Part shown: positions 54,430 to 62,849 of the stretch, piece by piece
Layout of the letters: each line of letters starts with the position of its first letter
How positions within the stretch are numbered: the stretch's first letter is position 1
Translations under genes and position numbers: made by a program
The notes under the pieces: model-generated
Database searches by the model: none
What the model was told of the DNA's origin: nothing
What the model saw: the letters and a program-made list of their open reading frames with translations, nothing else
Assembly: GCF_004792295.1 (NCBI RefSeq)
Contig: NZ_SRRY01000002.1
Span: 248,001-312,000 of the forward strand
DNA from: Pseudoalteromonas sp. MEBiC 03607
Lineage (GTDB): Bacteria; Pseudomonadota; Gammaproteobacteria; Enterobacterales; Alteromonadaceae
Length of the DNA stretch: 64,000 bases
Direction of reading: 5' to 3'

Positions 54430-55839
54430 TTACTGATAGTTAATAAAATGTGCGAGAAAAATAAAGCAACTAGCAAGGCCAAAGAGCGCTAAGGTAAAAC
54501 GCCAAATAAAGCTTGCCCACTCACTCCAATCAAGTTTGACAATGCCTAAACAGCCGATGAGGCTTGCTGAGGTGGGAATAAATATATTGGTTAGTCCATC
54601 ACCTAATTGAAACGCCAGCACTACAATCTGCCGTGAAATATTTAATAGATCACCCAGTGGTGACATTAGCGGCATTGTGATTGCTGCTTGTCCTGAACCT
54701 GAAGATACAAAAAAGTTAAACACACTTTGAAATAATAGCATACCCCAAGCGGCTATATAGTCTGGTACAACTGAGATGCTGGTGGCGCTATAGTAAAGCA
54801 AAGTATTTAGAGTTGAAGGCGATGTTAAATCGCTACCGCCAAGTATTAAAATAACGCCTTTTGCTAAAGCAACCAAAAGCGCTGCGGGTAGGAGTTCTTG
54901 TGCACCCTCTTTAAATGCATTTGCGCTTTCATTTGCTGCTTGTTTTTTAAATAGACTAGCAATCACAGCAGAGGCTACACCTAAGCAGAAGAACTGCGCA
55001 GCTAATTCAGGAATATAATACTGCCTTGCCATAACACCCCAAATAACCCAAATAATACCTGCAATAAAGGTTATTAAGATAAGCTTATCTGCGCTGTCTA
55101 AGCTAATTGACTTGTTATTTTCTTGAGCACTTAGGTTCTTTGCCGATCTGATTGAATTAGCATATCGGATAGTAAATAGAAGGCCAAATGAGGTAAAAAC
55201 CAGCCACGCAACCATTCTGAATCCGGCACCAGAAAACACCGGGATCTCTGCAATTGATTGAGCAATAGCGATACTAAATGGGTTCATCCAAGAGGTAGCA
55301 AAGCCAATCTGTGTCGCAACATAAGTTGTTAATACGGTTACTTTTGCATCATAACCGAGTTGTTTCATAATGGGGAATAACACAATACAAAAGGCGATGG
55401 CTTCTTCACCCATACCAAATACTGCGCCTCCTAATGAAAAAAGCACAAATAGCAAAGGAATGAATATCCACTCTACGTGTTGTGTTTTATTAATCAGCGC
55501 CATAATGCCGTTATTAATCGCACCCGTTTTTAAAATAACGCCAAAGGCGCCACCTGTGATTAAAATAAATGCCATTACCCCGATGGCTGCACCATATTTA
55601 TCACCAGAGACTAAGCCTTCAAACAATACATTGGCTAGACCAATGCCTCCTCCTTCTGCAAAAAGGGCAGGTGGTGTATGTTCTGTTGCTTTTTGATACT
55701 GTGATAATTCAACACTGTGACTATCTTGTTCGGCATTAAACACACCGGGTGTTATAAATAAACTGGCTAAATAGGCGATGACTGCGACGCATAACAAAAT
55801 GATGCTCGCATCAGGCATCGCAAACTGTTTGTTTTTCAT
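54430..55839 (-). CDS. YfcC-family carrier (second paralogue)
   Basis: A 469-residue inner-membrane carrier with 11-12 helices, of the same family as the gene at 35639. Shared marks are SGSGQAAITMPLMSPLGDLL and VLAFQLGDGLTNIFIPTSA near the C-terminus. It lies just before iadA on the same strand with 11 bases between, so the two are co-transcribed. In the context of the cyanophycinase and TonB receptor, uptake of beta-Asp-Arg or export of a product is the most likely task; direction cannot be told from sequence. Confidence 0.82.
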   Translation of the reverse strand: MKNKQFAMPDASIILLCVAVIAYLASLFITPGVFNAEQDSHSVELSQYQKATEHTPPALFAEGGGIGLANVLFEGLVSGDKYGAAIGVMAFILITGGAFGVILKTGAINNGIMALINKTQHVEWIFIPLLFVLFSLGGAVFGMGEEAIAFCIVLFPIMKQLGYDAKVTVLTTYVATQIGFATSWMNPFSIAIAQSIAEIPVFSGAGFRMVAWLVFTSFGLLFTIRYANSIRSAKNLSAQENNKSISLDSADKLILITFIAGIIWVIWGVMARQYYIPELAAQFFCLGVASAVIASLFKKQAANESANAFKEGAQELLPAALLVALAKGVILILGGSDLTSPSTLNTLLYYSATSISVVPDYIAAWGMLLFQSVFNFFVSSGSGQAAITMPLMSPLGDLLNISRQIVVLAFQLGDGLTNIFIPTSASLIGCLGIVKLDWSEWASFIWRFTLALFGLASCFIFLAHFINYQ

Positions 55840-55875
55840 AAAGTCACTTAACGATTGTTCGAAGAATGTGAGAAA

Positions 55876-55898
55876 AGCAAGGTATTGTAGCCCTTGCT
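55876..55898 (-). terminator. Possible terminator of the large TonB receptor gene
   Basis: On the minus strand AGCAAGG and CCTTGCT pair over a 9-base loop and are followed by TTTC. It lies 90 bases after the receptor stop and before the YfcC start, so the carrier may have its own promoter or depend on read-through. Confidence 0.5.
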
Positions 55899-55987
55899 GA
55901 GAAAGATTAACACTGAGAGTCGCGAGTTTGAGTTATTGATAACACAAACTTAGCAATGTGGGCGACATAGAGCCGCCCAGATTAATG

Positions 55988-58915
55988 TTAAAAGCGATAG
56001 CTCAGACTCAACGTATAGCGAGTGCCATATGCATTATGATTGATTGAATCAAACCCGCGGCTTGAGCCATATAGCTTAGGGGGTTCTTTATCGAAGATAT
56101 TATCAATACGAGCGCGGATTGATAATGCATCATTGACAAAATAGCCAGCTGATAAATCCCATACTAACCAGTCATCAACGTCACGTTTTAACTCCTCGTT
56201 AAGCTCGCCAAGCTCTTCTAGTTCGTCTATTTCACGACCACGCAGCCCTTCGATATCATCCTCATAGCTACTGGTATAATTGGCGCCAAGGTTTAAATAA
56301 TAACTATCGGCATCCCAATCGATAGAGAATCTGCCTATATTTTCAGGGTAACGATAAGTGCCGATTAGCTTTTCGATTGCATCTGAACCTGGTTTATTTC
56401 TCTCAAACTCTAAATAGTGTGTACCATCGAAAGCGAGTGTTAAACTACCTTTTGCAAAAAGAAAACGATGATCAAATTTAAAATCGATACCTGCTAATGT
56501 CTGGGTGCCAGTATTTTCAAGAGGAATAACATGGTCTCTAAATAATGGCAGGAATAGCTCATCTTCTCGCGGGTTAAACTCACTAATATAGTTTGTGAGG
56601 ATCTCTGAAAGATTAGCGCCATCACTTTCGATATTGAGTCCAGCATTATCGGTTACTTCACACAGCTGCTTCTCGTACGAAATACCTTGTTGACCTTGTG
56701 GTACTAGCCCACAGTGACGAAGAGAAGCATCTGTTATAGCTCTATCTAGCACTGCAGTCATATTGGTATCGATAACTTGTTCGTGATCAAAATGCCAATA
56801 ATCAACCGTTAAGTTAGTATTTACAGATGGGCTCCATGCAAAGCCAATGCTGAGCGCTTCAGACTCTTCGGCTTTAAGTGCTTGATTACCGAGTTCTAGG
56901 CTGTTAACACTGACCTCGGTGCCATCACCCATACAATATAAATCTGCAACAGCCTGATTAGCACCGCAATCGAAGCGTGATTGTGTGGTACGTAATTTTA
57001 CGCCTGCTTGAGTTAATGAAGGTGCCCTAAATGACGTTGACCAAGAACTTCTAATGATAAGAGAATCTGAAGGACGATAGCTTAAACCAACTTTAGGGTT
57101 AAACGTTCCACCAAAGTCATCGTAATAATCGTAACGACCAGCGACTTGCAGTTCTAGCTGCTCAGTGAGTGGCACATTCAACTCTAAAAATGCAGCGTAC
57201 TGAGTACGATCGGCCTCAGACAAGCTAGAGCCGAAACCAAATACATCTACCAAATAACCATTTTCAGGACGGGCTTGTGAGTCTAACGATGGAATATCTT
57301 TTAATTCTTCTCGTCGAGCTTCAATACCAAATGCAGCATAAATGGGTAACTCATTAAACGTAAATAAATCGCCATTAAAGTTTAAATCCCAACCGTATAC
57401 TGTACTTTCACCGCTTCTACTTGGGTTTGCCTTTGCAAGATCAAGCACTGCATCGTTATTACTATCCCCCTGTAAAAACGGGTTGTAGAACGGCATTAAC
57501 TGACCTTGTGCACAATTGAGCTGTGTTCCATCGTATGTAGTTAATGATCCGTCAGAGCATAATTCACCAGTGATAGCTGCATGAAATTGATAGCGGTTAT
57601 AAATACCATCAATTGCTTGTTGCTCTGACTTAGAGCGAGAGAAGGTTACTCCCGACTCCCAACTCCAATCACCAATGTAACCGGCAAGGCTACTGACTAA
57701 GCGAAAGTTTTTGGTTTCGACTTCAACCGTTCGTGGTGAATTAAAGCGCGCATCAAATGCAAAGCCATACACATCTCGACCCGCTTGAGTGGTAAATGGA
57801 TCAATATAAAGCTGGTCCATCAGCTCGTTACTGCCGTCAGCGTTATCATAAATAAATAACGCATCTTCAATAATATAAGGGCCGTCTTCGTCGTTTATTT
57901 GATTGATAGGGGCTGGTGATGAATACGCTTTTGATTTAGTTTGGCTATAGAAGAAATCGGTATGCCAATCTAAATCACCTAAGGTGCTGTTAAACATAAA
58001 GCCAGTTGATAGGCTTTCAAATGGGGTTTCTAGGTAATCATCTTGGTTAGCATAGTAAGCACAAATTTGCTCCCCATACTCAGTCGTAACAAGTTCTGTT
58101 TTACAGTTTGGCGCAGGTAGCTCATTGCCATCTCGACTACTGTAGTAATAAATGTTCGGCGAGTTCTCAAGTTTGGGTAAGTATGAGTAACCATTCACTA
58201 AATTTGGGGTTGCGGTATAGCTTCTGTCGGTCGCTTTAAAGGCATTGCGATCGTAAATATCGGCAAATACCGTTAAGTTACTCTCACCTATATTCGTGCC
58301 GTAAACTAAGTTAAGTTGTTTCTTACCTTCGTCATGACTGTCAAAACTATTGGTGTAAGAAGTGTTTACTTCAGCTCCTTGAAAGTCATCTTTAAGAATA
58401 TAGTTAATAACACCAGCAACAGCATCAGCCCCATATATTGCCGATGCACCAGTGGCGAGAATATCAATGCGCTCGATTGCGGCAAGTGGAATTGAGTTCA
58501 CATCAACAAAGTTTTCAGTGCCTGCTGCGAACGAGCTCGGCGCGACACGACGGCCATTAATCAGTGTTAATGTAGCTGAGGGCCCCATACCTCTAAGGCT
58601 CGCAGCGGATTGGCCCGCTGGCGTTGAGGTTGATGTACCGCCGCTTTCAGACGTCGAAAAGGTACCTGATCCGCCTTTGAATACAGATAAATCTTTTAAT
58701 AACTCATGAATAGTGTTCGCTCCTGAGCGCTTGATTGCATCTTGGTCAAGCACTGTAAGCGGGATGGTTCCTTCTAGATCAACCCCTTTAATTCGTGATC
58801 CTGTTACTTCTACTCGTTCAATTTTTTCTGATTGTTGGTCGTTTTGAGCATACACAGCATGAACTGGGCACAGCACAGCGCTGATTGCTACAGCAATTGA
58901 TAACTGACGAAACAT
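55988..58915 (-). CDS. Large TonB-dependent receptor, probably for cyanophycin products
   Basis: A 975-residue outer-membrane receptor of the large group common in Alteromonadales and Xanthomonas. The signal peptide ends near VYAQ (residue 24), the TonB box region is IERVEVTGSRI, the plug has the LTLINGRRVA and TGASAIYGADAVAGVINYIL segments, and the barrel ends in LSLSYRF. Receptors of this type often import oligomers such as peptides or sugars. It is divergent from the cyanophycinase and upstream of the YfcC/iadA pair, so import of cyanophycin fragments is inferred. Confidence 0.88.
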   Translation of the reverse strand: MFRQLSIAVAISAVLCPVHAVYAQNDQQSEKIERVEVTGSRIKGVDLEGTIPLTVLDQDAIKRSGANTIHELLKDLSVFKGGSGTFSTSESGGTSTSTPAGQSAASLRGMGPSATLTLINGRRVAPSSFAAGTENFVDVNSIPLAAIERIDILATGASAIYGADAVAGVINYILKDDFQGAEVNTSYTNSFDSHDEGKKQLNLVYGTNIGESNLTVFADIYDRNAFKATDRSYTATPNLVNGYSYLPKLENSPNIYYYSSRDGNELPAPNCKTELVTTEYGEQICAYYANQDDYLETPFESLSTGFMFNSTLGDLDWHTDFFYSQTKSKAYSSPAPINQINDEDGPYIIEDALFIYDNADGSNELMDQLYIDPFTTQAGRDVYGFAFDARFNSPRTVEVETKNFRLVSSLAGYIGDWSWESGVTFSRSKSEQQAIDGIYNRYQFHAAITGELCSDGSLTTYDGTQLNCAQGQLMPFYNPFLQGDSNNDAVLDLAKANPSRSGESTVYGWDLNFNGDLFTFNELPIYAAFGIEARREELKDIPSLDSQARPENGYLVDVFGFGSSLSEADRTQYAAFLELNVPLTEQLELQVAGRYDYYDDFGGTFNPKVGLSYRPSDSLIIRSSWSTSFRAPSLTQAGVKLRTTQSRFDCGANQAVADLYCMGDGTEVSVNSLELGNQALKAEESEALSIGFAWSPSVNTNLTVDYWHFDHEQVIDTNMTAVLDRAITDASLRHCGLVPQGQQGISYEKQLCEVTDNAGLNIESDGANLSEILTNYISEFNPREDELFLPLFRDHVIPLENTGTQTLAGIDFKFDHRFLFAKGSLTLAFDGTHYLEFERNKPGSDAIEKLIGTYRYPENIGRFSIDWDADSYYLNLGANYTSSYEDDIEGLRGREIDELEELGELNEELKRDVDDWLVWDLSAGYFVNDALSIRARIDNIFDKEPPKLYGSSRGFDSINHNAYGTRYTLSLSYRF

Positions 58916-58934
58916 ATTGATTTACCTTTGTCTT

Positions 58935-58974
58935 ATACCAATCCGCAAAAATACTTAATTAAGCGAATTGGTAT
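58935..58974. repeat. Imperfect palindrome ATACCAAT...ATTGGTAT
   Basis: ATACCAATCCGC (58935-58946) pairs with GCGAATTGGTAT (58963-58974) with one mismatch over a 16-base loop that contains TTAATTAA. I recall ATACCAATyCG-type palindromes as common dispersed repeats in this group of bacteria, but cannot check copy number. It lies right before the TonB receptor start and may also act as an operator. Confidence 0.5.
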
Positions 58975-59011
58975 TAAATACCCACGGCAAAACCGTGACA
59001 TTTTAAATAAT

Positions 59012-59020
59012 TGTTATAAT
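59012..59020 (+). promoter_or_regulatory. Extended -10 promoter toward the cyanophycinase
   Basis: TGTTATAAT is a perfect extended -10 element; the -35 position (near 58993, CCGTGA) is poor. Start of transcription would be near 59027, giving a leader of about 270 bases with the hairpins described next. Confidence 0.5.
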
Positions 59021-59054
59021 TTTTTTAGACAGGGCAGTGGGTTATAGACACAAC

Positions 59055-59121
59055 TAGCCCCTCACAGGAAGTGAGGTGTGGCTACTCGTCAAACCACTCC
59101 GAAAGGTAGTGTGGAGAGTAG
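59055..59121 (+). ncRNA. Possible structured leader RNA with competing stems
   Basis: First hairpin: TAGCC + CCTCAC with GTGAGG + GGCTA (59055-59084, three-base bulge, loop AGGAA). Second: CTACTC (59082-59087) with GAGTAG (59116-59121), enclosing an inner ACTCC-GAAA-GG(T)AGT hairpin with a GNRA loop. The outer helices share bases 59082-59084 and so cannot both be complete, as in a regulatory switch. It matches no riboswitch class I can name. Strand is inferred from the promoter upstream; the minus-strand leader of the receptor is also possible. Confidence 0.4.
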
Positions 59122-59298
59122 AAATATGTACAAAGCGATAATGCGTTTTTCAACATAATTCCAATCCGTAAGGTCTTTTGACAAAGCTAGTAATACAGTG
59201 CTAGCTTACTCGCGTTTTAAATGTTCCTTTTTTTTATAGCAAGCAACAAAAAGCTGTGCAAGTAATTTTCTAATATTTTTTTACAAGAGTGTAACAAT

Positions 59299-60993
59299 AT
59301 GAACATCCTTAAGGAGCAAAGTGCTAAATACCACATTGGGTTTATTTTTGGGGTATTTAGTGTTGTTTTCGCGTCATTTGGCAGTAAAGTTTATGCAAGT
59401 GAGCAACAGCAAACGTTAGTTTTAATTGGTGGGGCATTGACAACCTGCTCAAGTATGAGCCCTAAAAACTGCCTTTCCAATAAACAGATTAGTGGTAAAC
59501 AAACTAATCAATTTCGATTAAATAATGATGCTTTATCTGCAATAAAGACAAACTGGCCAACAAATAATGAAAAAAATCGCCAGCAAACGCTTAAGTTGTT
59601 AGCACAGATTGCACGTCAACAGTCTGATGTGAACACTAAAAGTGATATTTTATGGGCATGGCGTGATTTAGATAATACGTTATTGAACGCGTTAACAGAT
59701 AAAGAGTATAACTTCGTGCTAGATACTCTCGAAGTTCCTGTGTTAACAGCCGATTCTACAAGACAAAAAGAGCAAGTTAGTGTACCGGATAACAATGAAA
59801 GTGCAGCAAGTGATATTTTAGACTTTGTGTCTGCTTCGTTAAAAACAACTGATGAATCACCAACCATTTTAGCGGTTACAGCTTCAAGCAGAGACCCTTA
59901 TGAATCAGCAGATTTTTATGAAGGATTATTAAGCTTTAATGGTGTCGAATCAAAGTGGTTACCTTTAACACCCGCTTTAGCAAGAGCGATTACCAGTAAG
60001 CAATGTGAGAATTTAGATGCTTTACGTACTGAGACAATGGCTGTTTTTAACCGTGAGACTATTTACCCTGACCGAATTAAGGCCGAAAAAGCGCTTTGTG
60101 ATCAAGGGGTAGAGCATTTAGTTAAACTGATTGAAAACGCAACGGGCATTATGTTTAACGGTGGTGATCAGAGCTTAACTAGACAGGTGCTTTTTGATGA
60201 TAACGGCAAGCAATACCCTTGGACCCATGCAATTTTACAAAGGCCATTACTTGTTGGCACAAGTGCAGGAACAGCGGTGCAAAGTGGTGGTAAAAATGCC
60301 TACGGCACAGTGCCGATGATTTCAAATGGTACAAGTTTAGCGGCAATGAGAGAAGGCTCGTTTGCGGTGTCTGCGCCGAGTGAGCGCTGTAAAAATGAAT
60401 GTGATAATAGCCTTTCAGCAGATTCATTAACCTATGAAAAACAAGGCGGTTTAGGTAGCTTTACTTATGGGGTTCTAGATACTCATTTTAGCGAGCGCAA
60501 CAGAACCATGCGTTTGGCTAGATTACTGGCAGATTCTGGGCAAAAACATGGTTTTGGCATTGATGAAACTACGGCGCTTGTATCAATTCGAGCAGGTGAA
60601 ACCGCATTAATGACGGTGATTGGTAAAAGTGGTGTAGTACATGTTCAATCAGACGCTAAAAACAAAGGAGCAATCAGTTATTGGCCTGCAGGGGCGGTTA
60701 TTGATGTAACAAAGGATGGTTTTAGTCTTGCGAAGCGAACTGTTGATAATGCACTGCCTAGTATTAAAATTCCGCGATTACCGATGCAGCGTTTTGGCAC
60801 TATTTTTTCTGATGCTAAATTGCGCTCGCTTGTGCAAGCTATGTGTTTAACTCAAGAACAACAAGCTGTAGCCCAGCATGATGAGTTTCTACTCGATTTA
60901 AATGCTACTGAAGATACGCATTACTACCGTGTTAATAAAAGTAGTACGGGCTGTGCTGTAGAGAATCTAGCCTTTAGTGTTAAATCCTTTTAA
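59299..60993 (+). CDS. Secreted cyanophycinase (peptidase S51 family)
   Basis: A 564-residue serine peptidase-like enzyme that splits cyanophycin, the Asp/Arg storage polymer of cyanobacteria, to beta-Asp-Arg dipeptides. A signal-type helix at residues 12-34 (ending VYAS) suggests export, as for the extracellular CphE type. The core starts LVLIGGAL; the nucleophile Ser322 lies in VGTSAGTAVQSGG after MFNGGDQ, and LDTHFSERNRTMRLARLL is the cyanophycinase version of the DQHF motif. A long insert (about residues 50-180) separates the first strand from the core, larger than in cytoplasmic CphB. Divergent from the large TonB receptor; carrier and IadA follow behind that. Confidence 0.85.
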   Translation: MNILKEQSAKYHIGFIFGVFSVVFASFGSKVYASEQQQTLVLIGGALTTCSSMSPKNCLSNKQISGKQTNQFRLNNDALSAIKTNWPTNNEKNRQQTLKLLAQIARQQSDVNTKSDILWAWRDLDNTLLNALTDKEYNFVLDTLEVPVLTADSTRQKEQVSVPDNNESAASDILDFVSASLKTTDESPTILAVTASSRDPYESADFYEGLLSFNGVESKWLPLTPALARAITSKQCENLDALRTETMAVFNRETIYPDRIKAEKALCDQGVEHLVKLIENATGIMFNGGDQSLTRQVLFDDNGKQYPWTHAILQRPLLVGTSAGTAVQSGGKNAYGTVPMISNGTSLAAMREGSFAVSAPSERCKNECDNSLSADSLTYEKQGGLGSFTYGVLDTHFSERNRTMRLARLLADSGQKHGFGIDETTALVSIRAGETALMTVIGKSGVVHVQSDAKNKGAISYWPAGAVIDVTKDGFSLAKRTVDNALPSIKIPRLPMQRFGTIFSDAKLRSLVQAMCLTQEQQAVAQHDEFLLDLNATEDTHYYRVNKSSTGCAVENLAFSVKSF

Positions 60994-61023
60994 CACTATA
61001 AAGCACTGAAAAAGTGGTAGATT

Positions 61024-61066
61024 ATTTGTTCGTTATTAGTTAGCGTAACACTAATAACGAACAAAT
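61024..61066. repeat. Perfect 17-bp inverted repeat
   Basis: ATTTGTTCGTTATTAGT (61024-61040) and its exact complement (61050-61066) enclose 9 bases. No T run follows, so it is not an ordinary terminator. It lies in the 87-base gap between the cyanophycinase stop and the next gene and could be an operator, an RNA processing site or a small element. Confidence 0.6.
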
Positions 61067-61080
61067 CATGGAATGAGTTA

Positions 61081-61494
61081 ATGAAATATAATCTACTACT
61101 TTTATTTATTTTTGGCTGTTTGTTTGCTTATTTATCTATTCCAGTAGTAGGGGTTGGCTCAGCTTTAGCGATCCCTAGCGAAATTCTTACACCTCTTTAT
61201 GATTTGTCACCTAAATTTGCTTTAACAGTGATTGATATTGTTACGTTAGGTATCCCACTAGTTGCATTACTTTTTGTGTTCTTATTATTAAGTAAATGGC
61301 TCTACCTAAAAGACAAAGCGTATTCATATTTTATATTACTGATACCTTTTTTAGCACTGCATTTATATTTTGCTTTTAATACCTTTTCTGCAATTTTTGA
61401 TAATACGACTTTGCTTGCAAGTTTGCCTAAGTATCTATTATTAATAATTTTTGTGGCGCTGTTTTCTAATCATAAAAAACCGAACTTTAGTTGA
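61081..61494 (+). CDS. Small membrane protein, unknown function
   Basis: A 137-residue protein with four predicted membrane helices (about residues 3-25, 45-70, 80-97 and 115-130) and a short basic tail HKKPNFS. No family recognised. It lies between the cyanophycinase and the phosphofructokinase on the same strand, with a striking palindrome upstream. A weak GAATGAG precedes the ATG. Confidence 0.6.
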   Translation: MKYNLLLLFIFGCLFAYLSIPVVGVGSALAIPSEILTPLYDLSPKFALTVIDIVTLGIPLVALLFVFLLLSKWLYLKDKAYSYFILLIPFLALHLYFAFNTFSAIFDNTTLLASLPKYLLLIIFVALFSNHKKPNFS

Positions 61495-61565
61495 TGTAAG
61501 TCATACGCGAAAGTTCAACATATAAGCTAATCTCTAATTAATCAGTGAAAGAAGTTGGTCATAGA

Positions 61566-62654
61566 ATGAAAAAATTACTGCTATTAACAAGTGGGGGTGA
61601 TTGCCCTGGGCTAAATGGGGTGATCAGAGCTGTGGTTAAAGCAGCCGAACATGATGGCAATTGGCAGGTATATGGAAGCCGAAGAGCTTACTGTGGTGTT
61701 CTTGAAAAGCCAAATGATATTATTCACTTAACTAGTGAAGTAGTGGCCGGTATTCATGTTCGTGGCGGCACAATTCTAGAAACAGTTAATAAAGGGAATC
61801 CTACCGCATTTCCTGCAGAGATAGCAGGCGAGCAAGTATTTATTGACCGTTCAGATGAGTTAATAAGTATTGTTAAACAATTGGGTTTTGATGCAGTCAT
61901 TAATATCGGGGGCGATGGTTCTCACAGAATTTCTCAGCATTTATTTGAGCATGGCTTAAATATCGTAGGCGTGCCAAAAACCATTGATAATGATTTATAT
62001 GGCACTGATTACACAATTGGTTTTCAAACTGCCGTTGACACTGCAACAGAAGCCATTGATCGATTAATACCAACTGCGCAAAGTCATAATCGCGTGATTG
62101 TGACGGAAGTTATGGGTCGTGATGCGGGTTGGATTTGTTTACATTCAGCAATTGCAGCAGGCGCTGAAGTAGCACTTATTCCTGAAATTCCCTACGATAT
62201 TGAAGCGATTAAAGCAAAACTTAAATCACGTTTTGATAATGGCCATGGATTTGCAAATATCGTTATTTCAGAGGGAGCTAAACCTGTTGCAGGAAGTGTT
62301 GTAAGTAAACAATCAAGTGAGTTTGGCTACGAAAACCCAGTTCTAGGTGGAATTGCTGAGCAACTGGCTTCGCAGATACGTATTGCACTTGACCTTGATG
62401 TAAGAGTCACTGTGTTGGGGCATATTCAACGTGGTGGCACACCCAATGCGTTTGATAGGGTGCTTGCAGCAGAGTTTGGGGTGCAAGCATTCGAACTTGT
62501 TAAGAAAGGCCAGTTTGGTTTTATCCCCGTAAGTAAAGAGGGTGAAATTAAACCAATCAGTTTAAAAGCCGCAACTTCTGAATATCGTGTTATCCCTTTA
62601 GAGCATTCATTAATAAGCAGTGCCCGCGCAATGGGTATGTGCTTAGGTGACTAA
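61566..62654 (+). CDS. pfkA: 6-phosphofructokinase (group III type)
   Basis: A 362-residue phosphofructokinase that phosphorylates fructose 6-phosphate. Signatures are LLTSGGDCPGLNGVIRAVV, NIGGDGSHRIS and PKTIDNDLYGTDYTIGF. The Gly after GGD (GGDGS, residues 115-119) is the ATP-type residue, while the Lys in PKTIDND (residue 138) is the one found in PPi-dependent and group III enzymes. This mix is known from actinobacterial ATP-PFKs, so ATP is the likely donor. The ATG at 61566 is preferred over GTG at 61545. Confidence 0.88.
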   Translation: MKKLLLLTSGGDCPGLNGVIRAVVKAAEHDGNWQVYGSRRAYCGVLEKPNDIIHLTSEVVAGIHVRGGTILETVNKGNPTAFPAEIAGEQVFIDRSDELISIVKQLGFDAVINIGGDGSHRISQHLFEHGLNIVGVPKTIDNDLYGTDYTIGFQTAVDTATEAIDRLIPTAQSHNRVIVTEVMGRDAGWICLHSAIAAGAEVALIPEIPYDIEAIKAKLKSRFDNGHGFANIVISEGAKPVAGSVVSKQSSEFGYENPVLGGIAEQLASQIRIALDLDVRVTVLGHIQRGGTPNAFDRVLAAEFGVQAFELVKKGQFGFIPVSKEGEIKPISLKAATSEYRVIPLEHSLISSARAMGMCLGD

Positions 62655-62791
62655 TCAAGCAGTTCTAACTGATAGTTTTAAAATGATTTTCTTAACTAGC
62701 TGCTAAATTATTCAATTAGCAATTTATTTATTGCACAAAAAACACACTGCAAAGCAAGCAAAATATTTAATGTAAAGATACTTAAAGGTGG

Positions 62792-62835
62792 TTGATCTGT
62801 GCCTTTTTTAGTTTAGAATGATCGTTCACTCTAAA
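62792..62835 (+). promoter_or_regulatory. Promoter and TetR-type operator of the second RND adaptor
   Basis: TTGATC (62792-62797) and TAGAAT (62814-62819) are 16 bases apart. The -10 lies inside a 24-base palindrome (62812-62835), TTTAGAnTGAnCGnTCAnTCTAAA, with only two unmatched pairs. Such operators are typical of AcrR/TetR repressors of RND pumps; the repressor gene is not in the window. Confidence 0.7.
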
Positions 62836-62849
62836 TTAAGGAACTACAC

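Noticed and set aside
59055..59121. Match of the cyanophycinase leader to a c-di-GMP-I riboswitch
   Set aside because: A few shared words (CACAGG, CAAACC, GAAA loop) occur, but the conserved core order and the second conserved helix are missing.
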